This document shows positions 51,314-64,000 of a stretch of 64,000 nucleotides of DNA, piece by piece (the stretch's first letter is position 1; every line of letters starts with the position of its first letter). Origin of the DNA: Ruania alkalisoli (lineage in GTDB: Bacteria; Actinomycetota; Actinomycetes; Actinomycetales; Beutenbergiaceae); contig NZ_CP063169.1 in the NCBI RefSeq assembly GCF_014960965.1, positions 157,581 through 221,580 of the forward strand, written 5' to 3'. The translations under genes and the position numbers were made by a program. Under the pieces are notes generated by a model. That model made no database searches. It was not told the DNA's origin and was given only the letters and a program-made list of their open reading frames with translations.

Positions 51314-52137
51314 GACGCCTGGTCCTCACCGCCGACGACCTGGGACGAGACGCGGCCACGACCGCGGAGATCGTCGCCCTTGCGCGCGAGGGACTGATCA
51401 CGGCCACCACGGTGATCCCTGTGGCGCCTGCCTCCGCCGAGGCAACCGAGCAGATCACGACGGCGCAGGTCGCCACCCGTGTCCACCTCACGTTGACGAG
51501 TGAGGCCAGCGAGACCAGCACGACGAGCGAGTTGGGCGTGGCTGCGTGGCGACCGCTCGCCGATGTCCCGAGCCTGGTTGAGGCCGACGGGAGCCTGACG
51601 ACCGATCCGTACCGGCTCGGTGCGCGCGGCAGGACCGAGCACGTGCTCACGGAGCTCGAGGCGCAGCTGGCGTGGACCCGCGCGCAGGGCCTTCACGTCA
51701 CGGCCGCCGATTCCCATGCCGGCACCCTCTACGGTCTGCACGGCCAGTCCTGGCTGGAGCCGGCACTGCGCTGGTGCGCCCGGCACGGCCTCGGCTTCCG
51801 GCTGCCGCGCGACCTCGCCCCCTACCTGGGTGGCCCGGCGCCAGAACCCCTGCGCTCCGCCCACGCGGCTGCCGTGGCCCTGGCCGACGAGCTCGGCGTG
51901 CCGATCCCGCAGACGATGATCACCAACGACCGCACGGCCGCCGAGTGGGGCGACTACGAGGCGTTCAGGCGCGGCATGCTCGCCCGGGTCGCCACCCTGG
52001 GGGAAGGCACCAGCGAACTGTTCCTCCACCCCTCGTCCGCTCCGGAGATCCGGGCGTGGGAGGCGCGGTTGCTGCGCGATCCTGCCCTGCGGGAGACCTT
52101 TCGTTCCGAAGGCATCACCCTCGTGGCAGGGTGGTGA
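51310..52137 (+). CDS. ChbG/HpnK (YdjC-like) carbohydrate deacetylase
   Basis: 275 residues. The metal-binding motifs are present: LTADDLGRDAATTAEI (Asp-Asp), VHLTLTSE with His, DSHAGTLYGLHG and ELFLHPSSAPE. ChbG-type enzymes remove N-acetyl groups from chito-oligosaccharides, and HpnK-type relatives act on hopanoid-linked sugars. The second motif reads HLTLTSE rather than the common HLNLT(x)G. It is coupled to the transporter upstream and to the PHP gene downstream. Confidence 0.88.
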   Translation: MRRLVLTADDLGRDAATTAEIVALAREGLITATTVIPVAPASAEATEQITTAQVATRVHLTLTSEASETSTTSELGVAAWRPLADVPSLVEADGSLTTDPYRLGARGRTEHVLTELEAQLAWTRAQGLHVTAADSHAGTLYGLHGQSWLEPALRWCARHGLGFRLPRDLAPYLGGPAPEPLRSAHAAAVALADELGVPIPQTMITNDRTAAEWGDYEAFRRGMLARVATLGEGTSELFLHPSSAPEIRAWEARLLRDPALRETFRSEGITLVAGW

Positions 52138-53369
52138 GCGTGGCACCCGCCGTGCACCGCCTGCGCCTCGGCCGCGCCGATCTGCTCACGACGCCGTACC
52201 TCGCCCTCGGCTTCGAGGTGCCGCCTGGGTGCGCCTCGCTTGAGGTGAGGCTCGAGTATGACCGGACGTCCGCCGTCGTGGATCTGGGGTGCGAGGGGCC
52301 CGCCGGCTGGCGGGGGTGGTCCGGTGGGGCGCGGGAATCGTTCGTGATCGGGGCCGACCGTGCGACGCCCGGATACCTGCCCGGGGAACTGGAGGCGGGG
52401 GAGTGGACCGTGCAGCTGGGGCTGTACCGCTTGCCCGCCGAGCCGATCGAGGTGACGGTCACGGTGCTCACCCCAGCCGAATCCGACGTGATGCCGGATC
52501 CCGCTCCGGTCGCTCCGCAGCAGGCGGCCCCGCGTGGGAGCACCCGTGGCCTGCCCGCCGAGCCCGGGCTGACCTGGTATGCCGGGGACCTGCATGCGCA
52601 CAGCACGCACTCCGACGGCGAGCAGTCCCTGGCCGAGCTCGCGGCTCTCGCAGTGCAGGCGGGATTGGACTTCCTCGCCGTTACCGAGCACAACACCGTC
52701 TCCCACCACCGGCTGCTGCCGGAGGTGGGGCGGGCGCTGGGGATCCCGCTGCTGCCCGGGCAGGAGGTGACCACCGATCGCGGGCATGCGAACGTGTTCG
52801 GTGAGGTGGGCTGGATGGACTTCCGCCGGCCGGTGGCCGAGTGGATCGCCGACGCGCAGGCACGTGGTGGGCTGGTGAGCATCAACCACCCGCTGGAGGG
52901 GGAGTGGGCGTGGCAGCACCGGTTGGATGCGTGGCCGGAGGCGGTGGAACTGTGGCACGTCACGTGGTTCCGGGATCTGCGTTCCACGCAGCCCTGGGGG
53001 CTGTGGCCGCACTGGCGCCAGGATGCGGTGCTGCTCGGCGGCAGCGACTACCACCACCCCCGCCACGGGTACCTCCCCGGTACGCCGACCACGTGGGTGG
53101 CGGCCGAGTCGCCTGAGCCGGAGGCGGTCCTCGCGGCGATCCGGGCGGGACGGACGGCGATCTCGCACCCGGGTCCGAACTCCGCGGCGCTGCTGCGGGT
53201 GGGGGAGGAGCTGGTGGCCGAGGGTGCCGAGGGGGCAGTGCTGACCGATGCTGACGGCCGGGCACAGGTCATCAGGCAGGCGCGTGCGCGGGTGAGCCTG
53301 GACCGGGCGGGGCGGGGGCCGTTCCGGCTCACCTCACCGGATCGGGAGCTGCTGGCGATCAGTCCGTGA
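52134..53369 (+). CDS. CehA/McbA-family PHP metallohydrolase
   Basis: 411 residues from GTG 52134, whose GTGA overlaps the ChbG-like stop (GTG 52131 and 52140 are alternatives). An N-terminal beta-sandwich (~1-130; LEVRLEYDRTSAVVDLGCEG) is followed by a PHP domain with LHAHSTHSDGEQS, VTEHNTVSHH, PGQEVTTDRGHANVFG, SINHPLEGEW and GGSDYHHPRHG. CehA/McbA enzymes are best known for carbamate hydrolysis but most members are uncharacterised phosphoesterases. The operon with a glycoside importer and deacetylase suggests a sugar-related substrate. Confidence 0.87.
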   Translation: MSVAPAVHRLRLGRADLLTTPYLALGFEVPPGCASLEVRLEYDRTSAVVDLGCEGPAGWRGWSGGARESFVIGADRATPGYLPGELEAGEWTVQLGLYRLPAEPIEVTVTVLTPAESDVMPDPAPVAPQQAAPRGSTRGLPAEPGLTWYAGDLHAHSTHSDGEQSLAELAALAVQAGLDFLAVTEHNTVSHHRLLPEVGRALGIPLLPGQEVTTDRGHANVFGEVGWMDFRRPVAEWIADAQARGGLVSINHPLEGEWAWQHRLDAWPEAVELWHVTWFRDLRSTQPWGLWPHWRQDAVLLGGSDYHHPRHGYLPGTPTTWVAAESPEPEAVLAAIRAGRTAISHPGPNSAALLRVGEELVAEGAEGAVLTDADGRAQVIRQARARVSLDRAGRGPFRLTSPDRELLAISP

Positions 53370-53469
53370 CCCACTGCACTGTGACCCGGCACGCTGTGGG
53401 CAGGCCCACCCGACTGTGCACGGACCAGGGGATTCGTTACCTCCTGGACACCCGCTCCGTCGTCGAGGG

Positions 53470-53596
53470 TGTGGACAGGAGGCACCCGTTCTGTGGACAA
53501 CTCCTCCGTGTCGTGGTGTACCCACACGTCGGTCCCCAGGCCGTACACAGGAGAGGCTCAGAAGTCCACAGCAACACGCCGTCTGCCTGTGGATGA
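53470..53596. promoter_or_regulatory. Cluster of four DnaA-box-like 9-mers upstream of nrdHIEF
   Basis: TGTGGACAA (53492-53500) is the exact complement of the actinobacterial DnaA box TTGTCCACA. Variants are TGTGGACAG (53470-53478), AAGTCCACA (53562-53570) and TGTGGATGA (53588-53596). All lie in the 431-base gap between the PHP gene and nrdH, which holds no gene. Confidence 0.5.
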
Positions 53597-53652
53597 CACG
53601 CGTGTAACTCGACACGCCAACACAACCCCTTGGGGTCTGCCGCACCGGCCAC

Positions 53653-53729
53653 CACTAGGTGTAGTGTCTTTCTTGTCGCTCACGATCGAGGCCGACGTAG
53701 CGGCACGAGCGAATCACACGGTTGTAGTT
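53653..53729. promoter_or_regulatory. Candidate NrdR boxes upstream of nrdH
   Basis: CACTAGGTGTAGTG (53653-53666) is a 5-4-5 palindrome of the NrdR-box type. A second site whose right half TGTAGT matches lies at 53716-53729, exactly 63 bases (about six helical turns) later, the paired arrangement usual for NrdR. The left half of the second site is degenerate. Confidence 0.6.
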
Positions 53730-53800
53730 ACAGTGCAGGAACTTGCGGGGCGAGACCGGGTGAGGACGAGACGAAGGATGAGGAAGGGACGCGGAGAACA

Positions 53801-54058
53801 ATGACCATCACCGTCTTCAGCAAGCCGGCGTGCGTGCAGTGCGATGCCACCTACCGTGCGCTCAAGAAGCACGGCCTGGAGTACGACGTGGTGGACATCT
53901 CCACCGACGCCGAGGCGCTCGAGTCCGTCAAGGCGCTCGGGTACCAGCAGGCACCTGTCGTGTTCGCCGGCGGCGATCACTGGTCCGGTTTCCGTCCGGA
54001 CAAGATCAAGGCGCTCGCCGCGGCGAACGTCACGCAGTCCTCGGCCGCGCTGGCCTGA
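53801..54058 (+). CDS. nrdH: Glutaredoxin-like NrdH
   Basis: 85 residues from ATG 53801. The redox motif is Cys11-Val-Gln-Cys14 ([11 protein letters not shown]), and the family's C-terminal WSGFRPDKI binding segment is present. NrdH reduces the class Ib ribonucleotide reductase with electrons from thioredoxin reductase. It is the first gene of the nrdHIEF operon and lies behind candidate NrdR sites. Confidence 0.97.
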   Translation: MTITVFSKPACVQCDATYRALKKHGLEYDVVDISTDAEALESVKALGYQQAPVVFAGGDHWSGFRPDKIKALAAANVTQSSAALA

Positions 54059-54113
54059 TCGCACTGATCTGATCGTCCCGACTGGCCGATCGGCTCGAAA
54101 GGGGGCCCGCACC

Positions 54114-54499
54114 GTGCCGGGCATCGTGTATTTCTCCTCCGTATCGGAGAACACGCGCCGATTCGTGGACCGGCTCGAGCTGCCGGCCGCGCGGATCCCG
54201 CTGCGGCCGGTGGATGCACCCCTGCACGTGAAGGACCCGTATGTGCTCTTCACGCCGACCTATGGGGGCGGCGACGGCCAGGGTGCGGTGCCCAAGCAGG
54301 TGATCCGGTTCCTCAACGATGAGCACAACCGGTCCCTGATCCGTGGGGTGGTGGCCGCAGGGAACACGAACTTCGGGTCCGCCTACTGCCTGGCCGGGAA
54401 CATCGTGGCACGCAAGTGCAAGGTGCCCCATCTGTACAACTTCGAACTACTAGGAACCGCTGAGGACGTCACGCGCGTCCGTGAGGGATTGGGACAGTT

Positions 54500-54515
<16 letters not shown>
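54114..54515 (+). CDS. nrdI: Flavodoxin-like NrdI
   Basis: 133 residues from GTG 54114 with GAAAGGGGG just upstream. FMN-binding loops are [17 protein letters not shown] and [34 protein letters not shown] and [10 protein letters not shown] are NrdI signatures. NrdI supplies the oxidant that activates the manganese cofactor of NrdF. It overlaps the start region of nrdE. Confidence 0.96.
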
Positions 54516-57720
<3,205 letters not shown>

Positions 57721-57736
57721 CCGGACCTGTCTGGTG

Positions 57737-57761
57737 CCTCCTTCCAATGAACGGAGGGAGG
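57737..57761 (+). terminator. Possible weak terminator after nrdF
   Basis: CCTCCTTCC and GGAGGGAGG pair over nine positions (one T-G) with loop aatgaac. It is 18 bases after the nrdF stop and just outside the repeated segment. Confidence 0.35.
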
Positions 57762-58026
57762 AGTCCCGAGATCGACCAAGAGTTCTGACATGGCTGCCGA
57801 GATGCACCCGTGGTCATCCCGTTTTCGTGAGTTCGCGGCTCAGGGCGCTAGGCGGCTGAGCCTGACAGGATGTGTCGGTGGGTGCGCATGATGGGGGAGC
57901 GTTCATGCTCGTTTGCTTCCGGAGATGCGTAGATGCATTGCGCAGAGGATGTAGCCGCGGCCGGTCGCTCGGACCACCTGCTCCCAATTTGGCGAGTTCT
58001 GACACTAGGAGTTGAGTAGTTCAGCC
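57762..58026. other. Non-coding left flank of the inserted gene
   Basis: No gene is seen. The stretch contains an 11-base direct repeat GAGTTCTGACA (57780-57790 and 57994-58004) and an inverted repeat GGCTCAG/CTGAGCC (57837-57843 and 57856-57862). It presumably holds the promoter of the inserted gene, but no confident -35/-10 pair was found. Confidence 0.5.
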
Positions 58027-60270
<2,244 letters not shown>

Positions 60271-60301
60271 TCGGTGAGTTCGTGGCGTTGGGTGCCGTCT
60301 G

Positions 60302-61633
60302 CTACCGCACGGAAGCCGTGACGGTGAACTTCGGATCCCGCACGATCTGTCGGGTGGTACCGACGAGCGCCCCCAACTGCGGCCGATAGCGCAGGTGCGA
60401 GTTCCACACGCACCACAGCTCGCCACCGGGTCGCAGCACGCGGGCCGCGTCGGCGAACAGGCGCGGCGCGATCCGAGCGGTGACCGCAGCGCCGGAGTGG
60501 AACGGCGGATTGAGCAGAATCAGATCGGCCGACGCGTCGGGCTGGGCGCCCAGTGCGTCGTCCCGGACGACGGTGACGCCGGGCGGCCCGCCGAGAGGTG
60601 AATGCGGAGCCGATCCGCTCGCAGCGGCGACTCCGTTGGCCATGGCCGTCGCGGTTGCCGACGCGACGGCCGCGGAGGACTGGTCGGTGGCGATCACCCG
60701 CGCATCGGGGTGCGCCCGTGCGTAGGACACCGCGAGGACGCCCGTGCCGCACCCCAGGTCGATCACCCGCGACGCGTCGGGTGCCTGGTCGAGCACGCTG
60801 AGCAGCAGACGTGTGCCGATGTCGACGCCCGCGCCGGCGAACGCGGCGCCGTGTGCGCAGATCGTCAGCCCCGTTGCCTCGTCGCGTTCTGTCCGCGGCC
60901 AGGTCAGTGCGCCGGGGCGAGCGCGGCGTCCGCTCGAGCCCGGGCGCACGGCGGACGGATCTACGCGGGCTCGAGGATCCGAGGCGCGCAGCACCCTCGA
61001 CTTGCCGACGCCCCTGTCGGCCGTGACCGTGGCGAAGTGCCGGGCCAGCACACCGTTCATTGCGGGTGTCATGTGCTTCACTCGCCCGCCCGCAACGACG
61101 TGAACCGCCGGGTCGGCGTGATCCGCAATCAGGCCCGCGATCTCGTCGAGCGCGCCGAGCGACCGCGGTAGCTGCATCAGCACGAGCGTCGCGCCTGCGA
61201 ACAGGTCGCCGTCCAGCGGGTGCCAGGTCACTCCTGGCACCACGATGCTGTCGACGTCCGACGCCTGCGCCAGCCCGACGGCGACCGCGTTCAAGCGCGC
61301 CGCTCGCTCTCCGGAGAGGGCGTCCTGATGTACCAGTACTCGGAGGCCTGCGGCAGCCAGTGGCAGCGCCAGCGCCCCATACCGATCCCCCACCACGACC
61401 ACGCTCCCGACGTGTGACGTTGCCGTGGGTGTAGCCGGAATGTGCTGCTTCGGATGTTCGAACGCGTGAGACGGGCGCATCTCGCGAGCGGACTCCGGAC
61501 GATCGAGGCCGGCCGATTCCAGAATCAGCCGATCGCTTGCGTCTGCGGCCACGAGATCGTGCGCCTCGACATCCGGCCGCCGCCGCATGTGTGGGGCGAA
61601 CGCGTCGAACGCTTCGCGGACCGTCGACGCCAT
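60302..61633 (-). CDS. RsmC/RlmG-like rRNA guanine-N2 methyltransferase
   Basis: 443 residues from ATG 61633. It has two methyltransferase-like halves: a degenerate N-terminal one (SVVVVGDRYGALALPLAAAG, LMQLPRSLGALDEI) and an active C-terminal one with the SAM motif VIDLGCGTGVLAVSYARAHP and catalytic NPPFHSGAAV. This duplicated layout is typical of RsmC/RlmG, which methylate G1207 of 16S or G1835 of 23S rRNA; which of the two cannot be decided here. It probably was the original neighbour of nrdF before the insertion. Confidence 0.88.
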   Translation of the reverse strand: MASTVREAFDAFAPHMRRRPDVEAHDLVAADASDRLILESAGLDRPESAREMRPSHAFEHPKQHIPATPTATSHVGSVVVVGDRYGALALPLAAAGLRVLVHQDALSGERAARLNAVAVGLAQASDVDSIVVPGVTWHPLDGDLFAGATLVLMQLPRSLGALDEIAGLIADHADPAVHVVAGGRVKHMTPAMNGVLARHFATVTADRGVGKSRVLRASDPRARVDPSAVRPGSSGRRARPGALTWPRTERDEATGLTICAHGAAFAGAGVDIGTRLLLSVLDQAPDASRVIDLGCGTGVLAVSYARAHPDARVIATDQSSAAVASATATAMANGVAAASGSAPHSPLGGPPGVTVVRDDALGAQPDASADLILLNPPFHSGAAVTARIAPRLFADAARVLRPGGELWCVWNSHLRYRPQLGALVGTTRQIVRDPKFTVTASVR

Positions 61634-61711
61634 ACCGTCCACACTAGGGCACCTCGGTGCGTCCGCTGGCGGCGAGAATGCTCCGCCTGATCGCATCGGT
61701 TGGATGGCGTA

Positions 61712-61741
61712 AGCGAGAACAGGCAACTGGTTGTTCTCGCT
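61712..61741. repeat. Perfect 10-10-10 inverted repeat upstream of the Fic remnant
   Basis: AGCGAGAACA (61712-61721) and TGTTCTCGCT (61732-61741) are perfect complements around a 10-base centre. It lies about 50 bases before the Fic-like remnant and may be its former operator or a hairpin. Confidence 0.65.
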
Positions 61742-61789
61742 ACAGGCAGGCGCGCTCGATGAACCAGGCTTCATTTCCTGCGCATGGGC

Positions 61790-61969
61790 ATGAGGTGCTC
61801 GAGCAACCCCATCGTGGATGTGCGGGAGGTGATGCGCCTGACCGGAGCCTCCCAGGCTCGCGCATACGCAACGATCGAGCGACTCACCGACGCCGACGTG
61901 CTGCGACCGATCACTCAATCCGGGAGGGACGAAGCCGACCTGATGGTGAACAGGCTCCGGTTGCATTGA
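61790..61969 (+). pseudogene. Remnant of a Fic-family protein C-terminal domain
   Basis: NPIVDVREVMRLTGASQARA followed by YATIERLTDADVLRPITQSG matches the winged-helix C-terminal segment common in Fic/DOC proteins. The reading then diverges (DEADLMVNRLRLH) and stops. No Fic core (HPFxxGNGR) is found upstream, so only a fragment remains. The rest of 61634-62190 shows no gene. Confidence 0.5.
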
Positions 61970-62148
61970 CGTGGCGCGTTTCGATGGGCGTCAGGGCCGC
62001 GTGCCGATCGGCGCACGGGCCACGGACTGCCCGATCAGGTGACGACGAGGGATCTCTGGCAACTCCAGACAGGATCCGGTGGACGGCCCCAGGCCGAGGC
62101 GCTGATGACCGCTAGCAACTGGACGTTGACCGGCTCAGGTTCTTGACT

Positions 62149-62179
62149 GCGAGGTGCGGGCGCGCCGCCTGCACCTCGC
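62149..62179. terminator. Hairpin downstream of the GntR gene
   Basis: GCGAGGTGC and GCACCTCGC form a perfect 9-bp stem around a GC-rich 13-base loop, 12 bases beyond the GntR stop codon on its strand. It is a probable terminator without T tract. Confidence 0.5.
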
Positions 62180-62190
62180 GCTGACGTTGC

Positions 62191-62970
62191 TCAGCCGCCA
62201 CCAGAACTCAGGGATCGAACGGCGTATGGCGGATCCACTGGACCCCCTGGTCGGTCAAGATGTGCCGGCCGCTCCTGGTCGATGTCGAAGACGATCCGCT
62301 CACCCACGTAGCGGACGACGACGAGTTGCACCGGGACGTCGTGCTCGTCGACGAGCAGCAGCCGCTGCACCATCAGGGCAGTGCCGATCGCGACGTCGAG
62401 GAGCTTGGCGTGCTCAGGTGCGGCGGCCTCGGCCGTCATGGTGCCCCGGGACCGCACCGGACGGTGACCGCACTCACCCAGTGCCGCGTGCAGGGAACCG
62501 GTCAGGTCGGCGTCGCGAACGGCGGCGCACCGTAGCGGCAGGACGGCATCCTCCACAGCGAAAGGGACGCCGTCACCGTTGAGGACCCGGCTGAGCGTGA
62601 TGACCGAACTGTCACCTGGCTGGTCGAGGTCCGCGTTCTCGTCCCGGCTTCCGTCCCGTTCGGACATGCTCACCACGACGGCGGACGGGATGCGACCCTG
62701 TCGTCTCATGTGCTCGGTGAACGAGAGCAACCGGCTCATCCGCCGGTGGACGGGCTGCTCGGCCACGTAGGTGCCGCTGCCGCGCACCCGGTACACCCGG
62801 CCCTCGGTCACCAGCGTGGCCACGGCTTGCCGCGCCGTCATGGGGCTCACCTGGAAACGTTCGGCGAGCTCGCGATCCCCCGGAAACTGGTCGCCCGGTG
62901 TGTAGTCGGTGAGCTCGTCCCGGAGCTGCTGGGCGATCGTCGCGTGGGCCGGCCGGGTGTCCGCCGTCAT
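62191..62970 (-). CDS. GntR-family regulator, HutC/UTRA type
   Basis: 259 residues. The winged HTH is PGDQFPGDRELAERFQVSPM followed by TARQAVATLVTEGRVYRVRG and GTYVAEQ. The UTRA ligand domain (LLSFTEHMRRQGRIPSAVVV, LVVVRYVGERIVFDI) follows. It diverges from a sulfatase gene across 74 bases containing repeated ATCTAG/GTAC elements, so it most likely regulates the sulfatase (and any operon it heads) and itself, in response to a sugar or sugar sulfate. Confidence 0.93.
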   Translation of the reverse strand: MTADTRPAHATIAQQLRDELTDYTPGDQFPGDRELAERFQVSPMTARQAVATLVTEGRVYRVRGSGTYVAEQPVHRRMSRLLSFTEHMRRQGRIPSAVVVSMSERDGSRDENADLDQPGDSSVITLSRVLNGDGVPFAVEDAVLPLRCAAVRDADLTGSLHAALGECGHRPVRSRGTMTAEAAAPEHAKLLDVAIGTALMVQRLLLVDEHDVPVQLVVVRYVGERIVFDIDQERPAHLDRPGGPVDPPYAVRSLSSGGG

Positions 62971-63000
62971 TATTGCCCTCCAGAGCCGTACGTGGTCAGG

Positions 63001-63034
63001 TTATCTAGAGTACTGCATTTGAGTGATCTAGTAC
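63001..63034. promoter_or_regulatory. Divergent GntR/sulfatase promoter with repeated ATCTAG-GTAC elements
   Basis: ATCTAGAGTAC (63003-63013) and ATCTAGTAC (63026-63034) are near repeats in an AT-rich island within GC-rich sequence, between divergent starts at 62970 and 63045. It is a likely GntR operator with overlapping promoters. Confidence 0.5.
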
Positions 63035-63044
63035 GCTGAGGTGC

Positions 63045-64000
63045 ATGTCCGTGTCACGTGAGTCCCGACCAAACATCGTTCTGATCCTCACCGACGATCA
63101 CGCTGCACATGCGATCAGCTGCTACGGGAGCAAGGTCAACCACACCCCGCACATGGATCGGCTCGCCGCCGGGGGAGCCAGGCTCGACTCCTGCTTCTGC
63201 ACGAACTCGATCTGTTCACCCTCACGTGCTTCGATCCTGTCCGGCACCTACGGGCACGTGAACGGCGTCACCAGCATCTACTCCCACATCGACTACCGCG
63301 TCCCCAATTTCCCCCAGGTGCTGCGCGAGTCGGGCTACCGGACGGCGCTGTTCGGCAAGTGGCACCTGGGCGAGACCGAGCCGCACCTACCGCGCCCCGA
63401 GGACTTCGATGCTTGGCAGGTCTTCCCCGGCCAGGGGGAGTACAACGATCCCGTGATGATCAGCCCCGACGGCGAGACGACAGTTCCCGGGTACGCCACC
63501 GATATCGTCACTGACCTGAGCCTGGACTGGCTGGACGAGCAGTCCGGCGAAGACCCCTTCTGTCTGATGATCCACCACAAGGCGCCGCACCGGCCGTGGG
63601 TGCCCCACCCCAAGCACCGGGAGCTGTACCCGGTCGGCAGCATCGCCGAGCCGGACACCCTGTTCGACGACTATGCGACCCGGAGTGAGGCGGCCTCGGC
63701 CGCGAACATGCGGATCAGCGACGATCTCCCCGACCGTGATATCCGCGAGGAGATGCCCCCAGAGCTCGCCGGCGAGGAGAATCGCGAGGAGCGGACCCGG
63801 TGGTTCTACCAGCGCTACCTGCGCGAGTACCTGCAGACCGTGCAGTCGGTGGACGACAATGTCGGCCGCGTACTGGACCACCTCGAGGAGCGGGGCCTCG
63901 CGGACAACACCATCGTCGTCTACACCTCCGACCAGGGCTTCTTCCTCGGCGACCACGGCTGGTACGACAAGCGCTTCATCTACGAGGAGTCCTTGCAGAT
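63045..64000 (+). CDS. Sulfatase (alkaline-phosphatase superfamily), 3' end outside window
   Basis: 318 residues are visible and the frame is still open at the window end. NIVLILTDDHAAHAISCYG gives the metal ligands Asp17/Asp18. The formylglycine motif is Cys57 in ICSPSRASILSG (C-x-P-x-R). GKWHLGETEPH, HHKAPHRPWVPHPKH and TSDQGFFLGDHGWYDKRF follow in family order. No signal peptide is visible, so it is probably cytoplasmic, acting on an imported sulfated sugar. A sulfatase-maturing enzyme is needed but is not in the window. It diverges from a GntR regulator. Confidence 0.95.
   Translation, partial: MSVSRESRPNIVLILTDDHAAHAISCYGSKVNHTPHMDRLAAGGARLDSCFCTNSICSPSRASILSGTYGHVNGVTSIYSHIDYRVPNFPQVLRESGYRTALFGKWHLGETEPHLPRPEDFDAWQVFPGQGEYNDPVMISPDGETTVPGYATDIVTDLSLDWLDEQSGEDPFCLMIHHKAPHRPWVPHPKHRELYPVGSIAEPDTLFDDYATRSEAASAANMRISDDLPDRDIREEMPPELAGEENREERTRWFYQRYLREYLQTVQSVDDNVGRVLDHLEERGLADNTIVVYTSDQGFFLGDHGWYDKRFIYEESLQ

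Noticed and set aside
53380-53620. Replication origin (oriC) from the DnaA-like boxes
   Set aside because: Only four boxes, one exact, no AT-rich unwinding region, and none of dnaA, dnaN, gyrB or rpmH nearby. The position suits promoter regulation better.

Overview
The window looks like chromosome from a high-GC Gram-positive actinobacterium, probably of the order Micrococcales. The evidence is the GC-rich coding with many GTG and TTG starts, ATGA-type gene overlaps, a class Ib nrdHIEF ribonucleotide reductase operon, LacI/DeoR/GntR-controlled sugar ABC operons without their own ATPase, and an actinobacterial Asp23/DUF6286 envelope cluster. The exact genus is not determinable from the sequence alone.

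Bases 1-29543 form a plant-glycan utilisation region. It opens with a truncated beta-helix protein, a LacI regulator and a heparinase/lyase-like toroid protein. An unrelated stretch follows, with rlmC and a DUF4143-type ATPase fronted by 33-bp tandem repeats. Next come two tandem LacI regulators, a DeoR regulator and otnC/otnK (acid-sugar kinase and class II aldolase/decarboxylase). These diverge from an operon of a COG4091-like oxidoreductase, a GH51 arabinofuranosidase and a complete ABC importer minus ATPase. A second operon carries a GH127 beta-L-arabinofuranosidase, a LplABC-type importer, DUF624, a second DUF1680/GH127-like enzyme and an Asp-box (sialidase-fold) protein. Together they suggest uptake and trimming of arabinose-containing polymers.

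Bases 29700-41900 are mostly housekeeping: bioY, thrE, an NmrA-like SDR, an isolated EF-Tu domain-2 protein, an APH/epimerase/phosphoribosyltransferase operon, a Cof-type HAD and a CsbD protein. They also hold an Asp23/DUF2273/DUF6286 envelope-stress cluster diverging from an ECF sigma factor with a co-transcribed Asp23-like gene, a PHP protein and HPr.

Bases 41897-49926 are the most interesting metabolic unit. A TetR regulator and a perfect operator palindrome precede an intact diiron ferritin-like protein and a paralogue that has lost four of six metal ligands. A fatty acyl reductase-HAD fusion, an SDR, a PlsC acyltransferase and an alkyl-DHAP synthase follow, the last four translationally coupled. 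This matches, step for step, the enzyme classes of the animal ether-lipid pathway (FAR, GNPAT, AGPS, alkyl-DHAP reductase). The diiron pair is a candidate tailoring oxidase or desaturase.

Bases 49976-53369 are a GPH-type transporter, ChbG-like deacetylase and CehA/McbA PHP hydrolase operon. Bases 53380-57719 hold nrdHIEF behind candidate DnaA and NrdR sites. The last 183 bases of nrdF recur at 60088-60270 with 10 mismatches. Between the copies lies a lower-GC gene with a DUF4365-like (PD-(D/E)xK-type) N-terminus and an unrecognised C-terminal part. This has the structure of a gene-end insertion carrying a candidate defence gene. The window ends with a ribosomal RNA methyltransferase-like gene, a Fic-protein remnant and a GntR regulator diverging from a sulfatase that runs off the edge.
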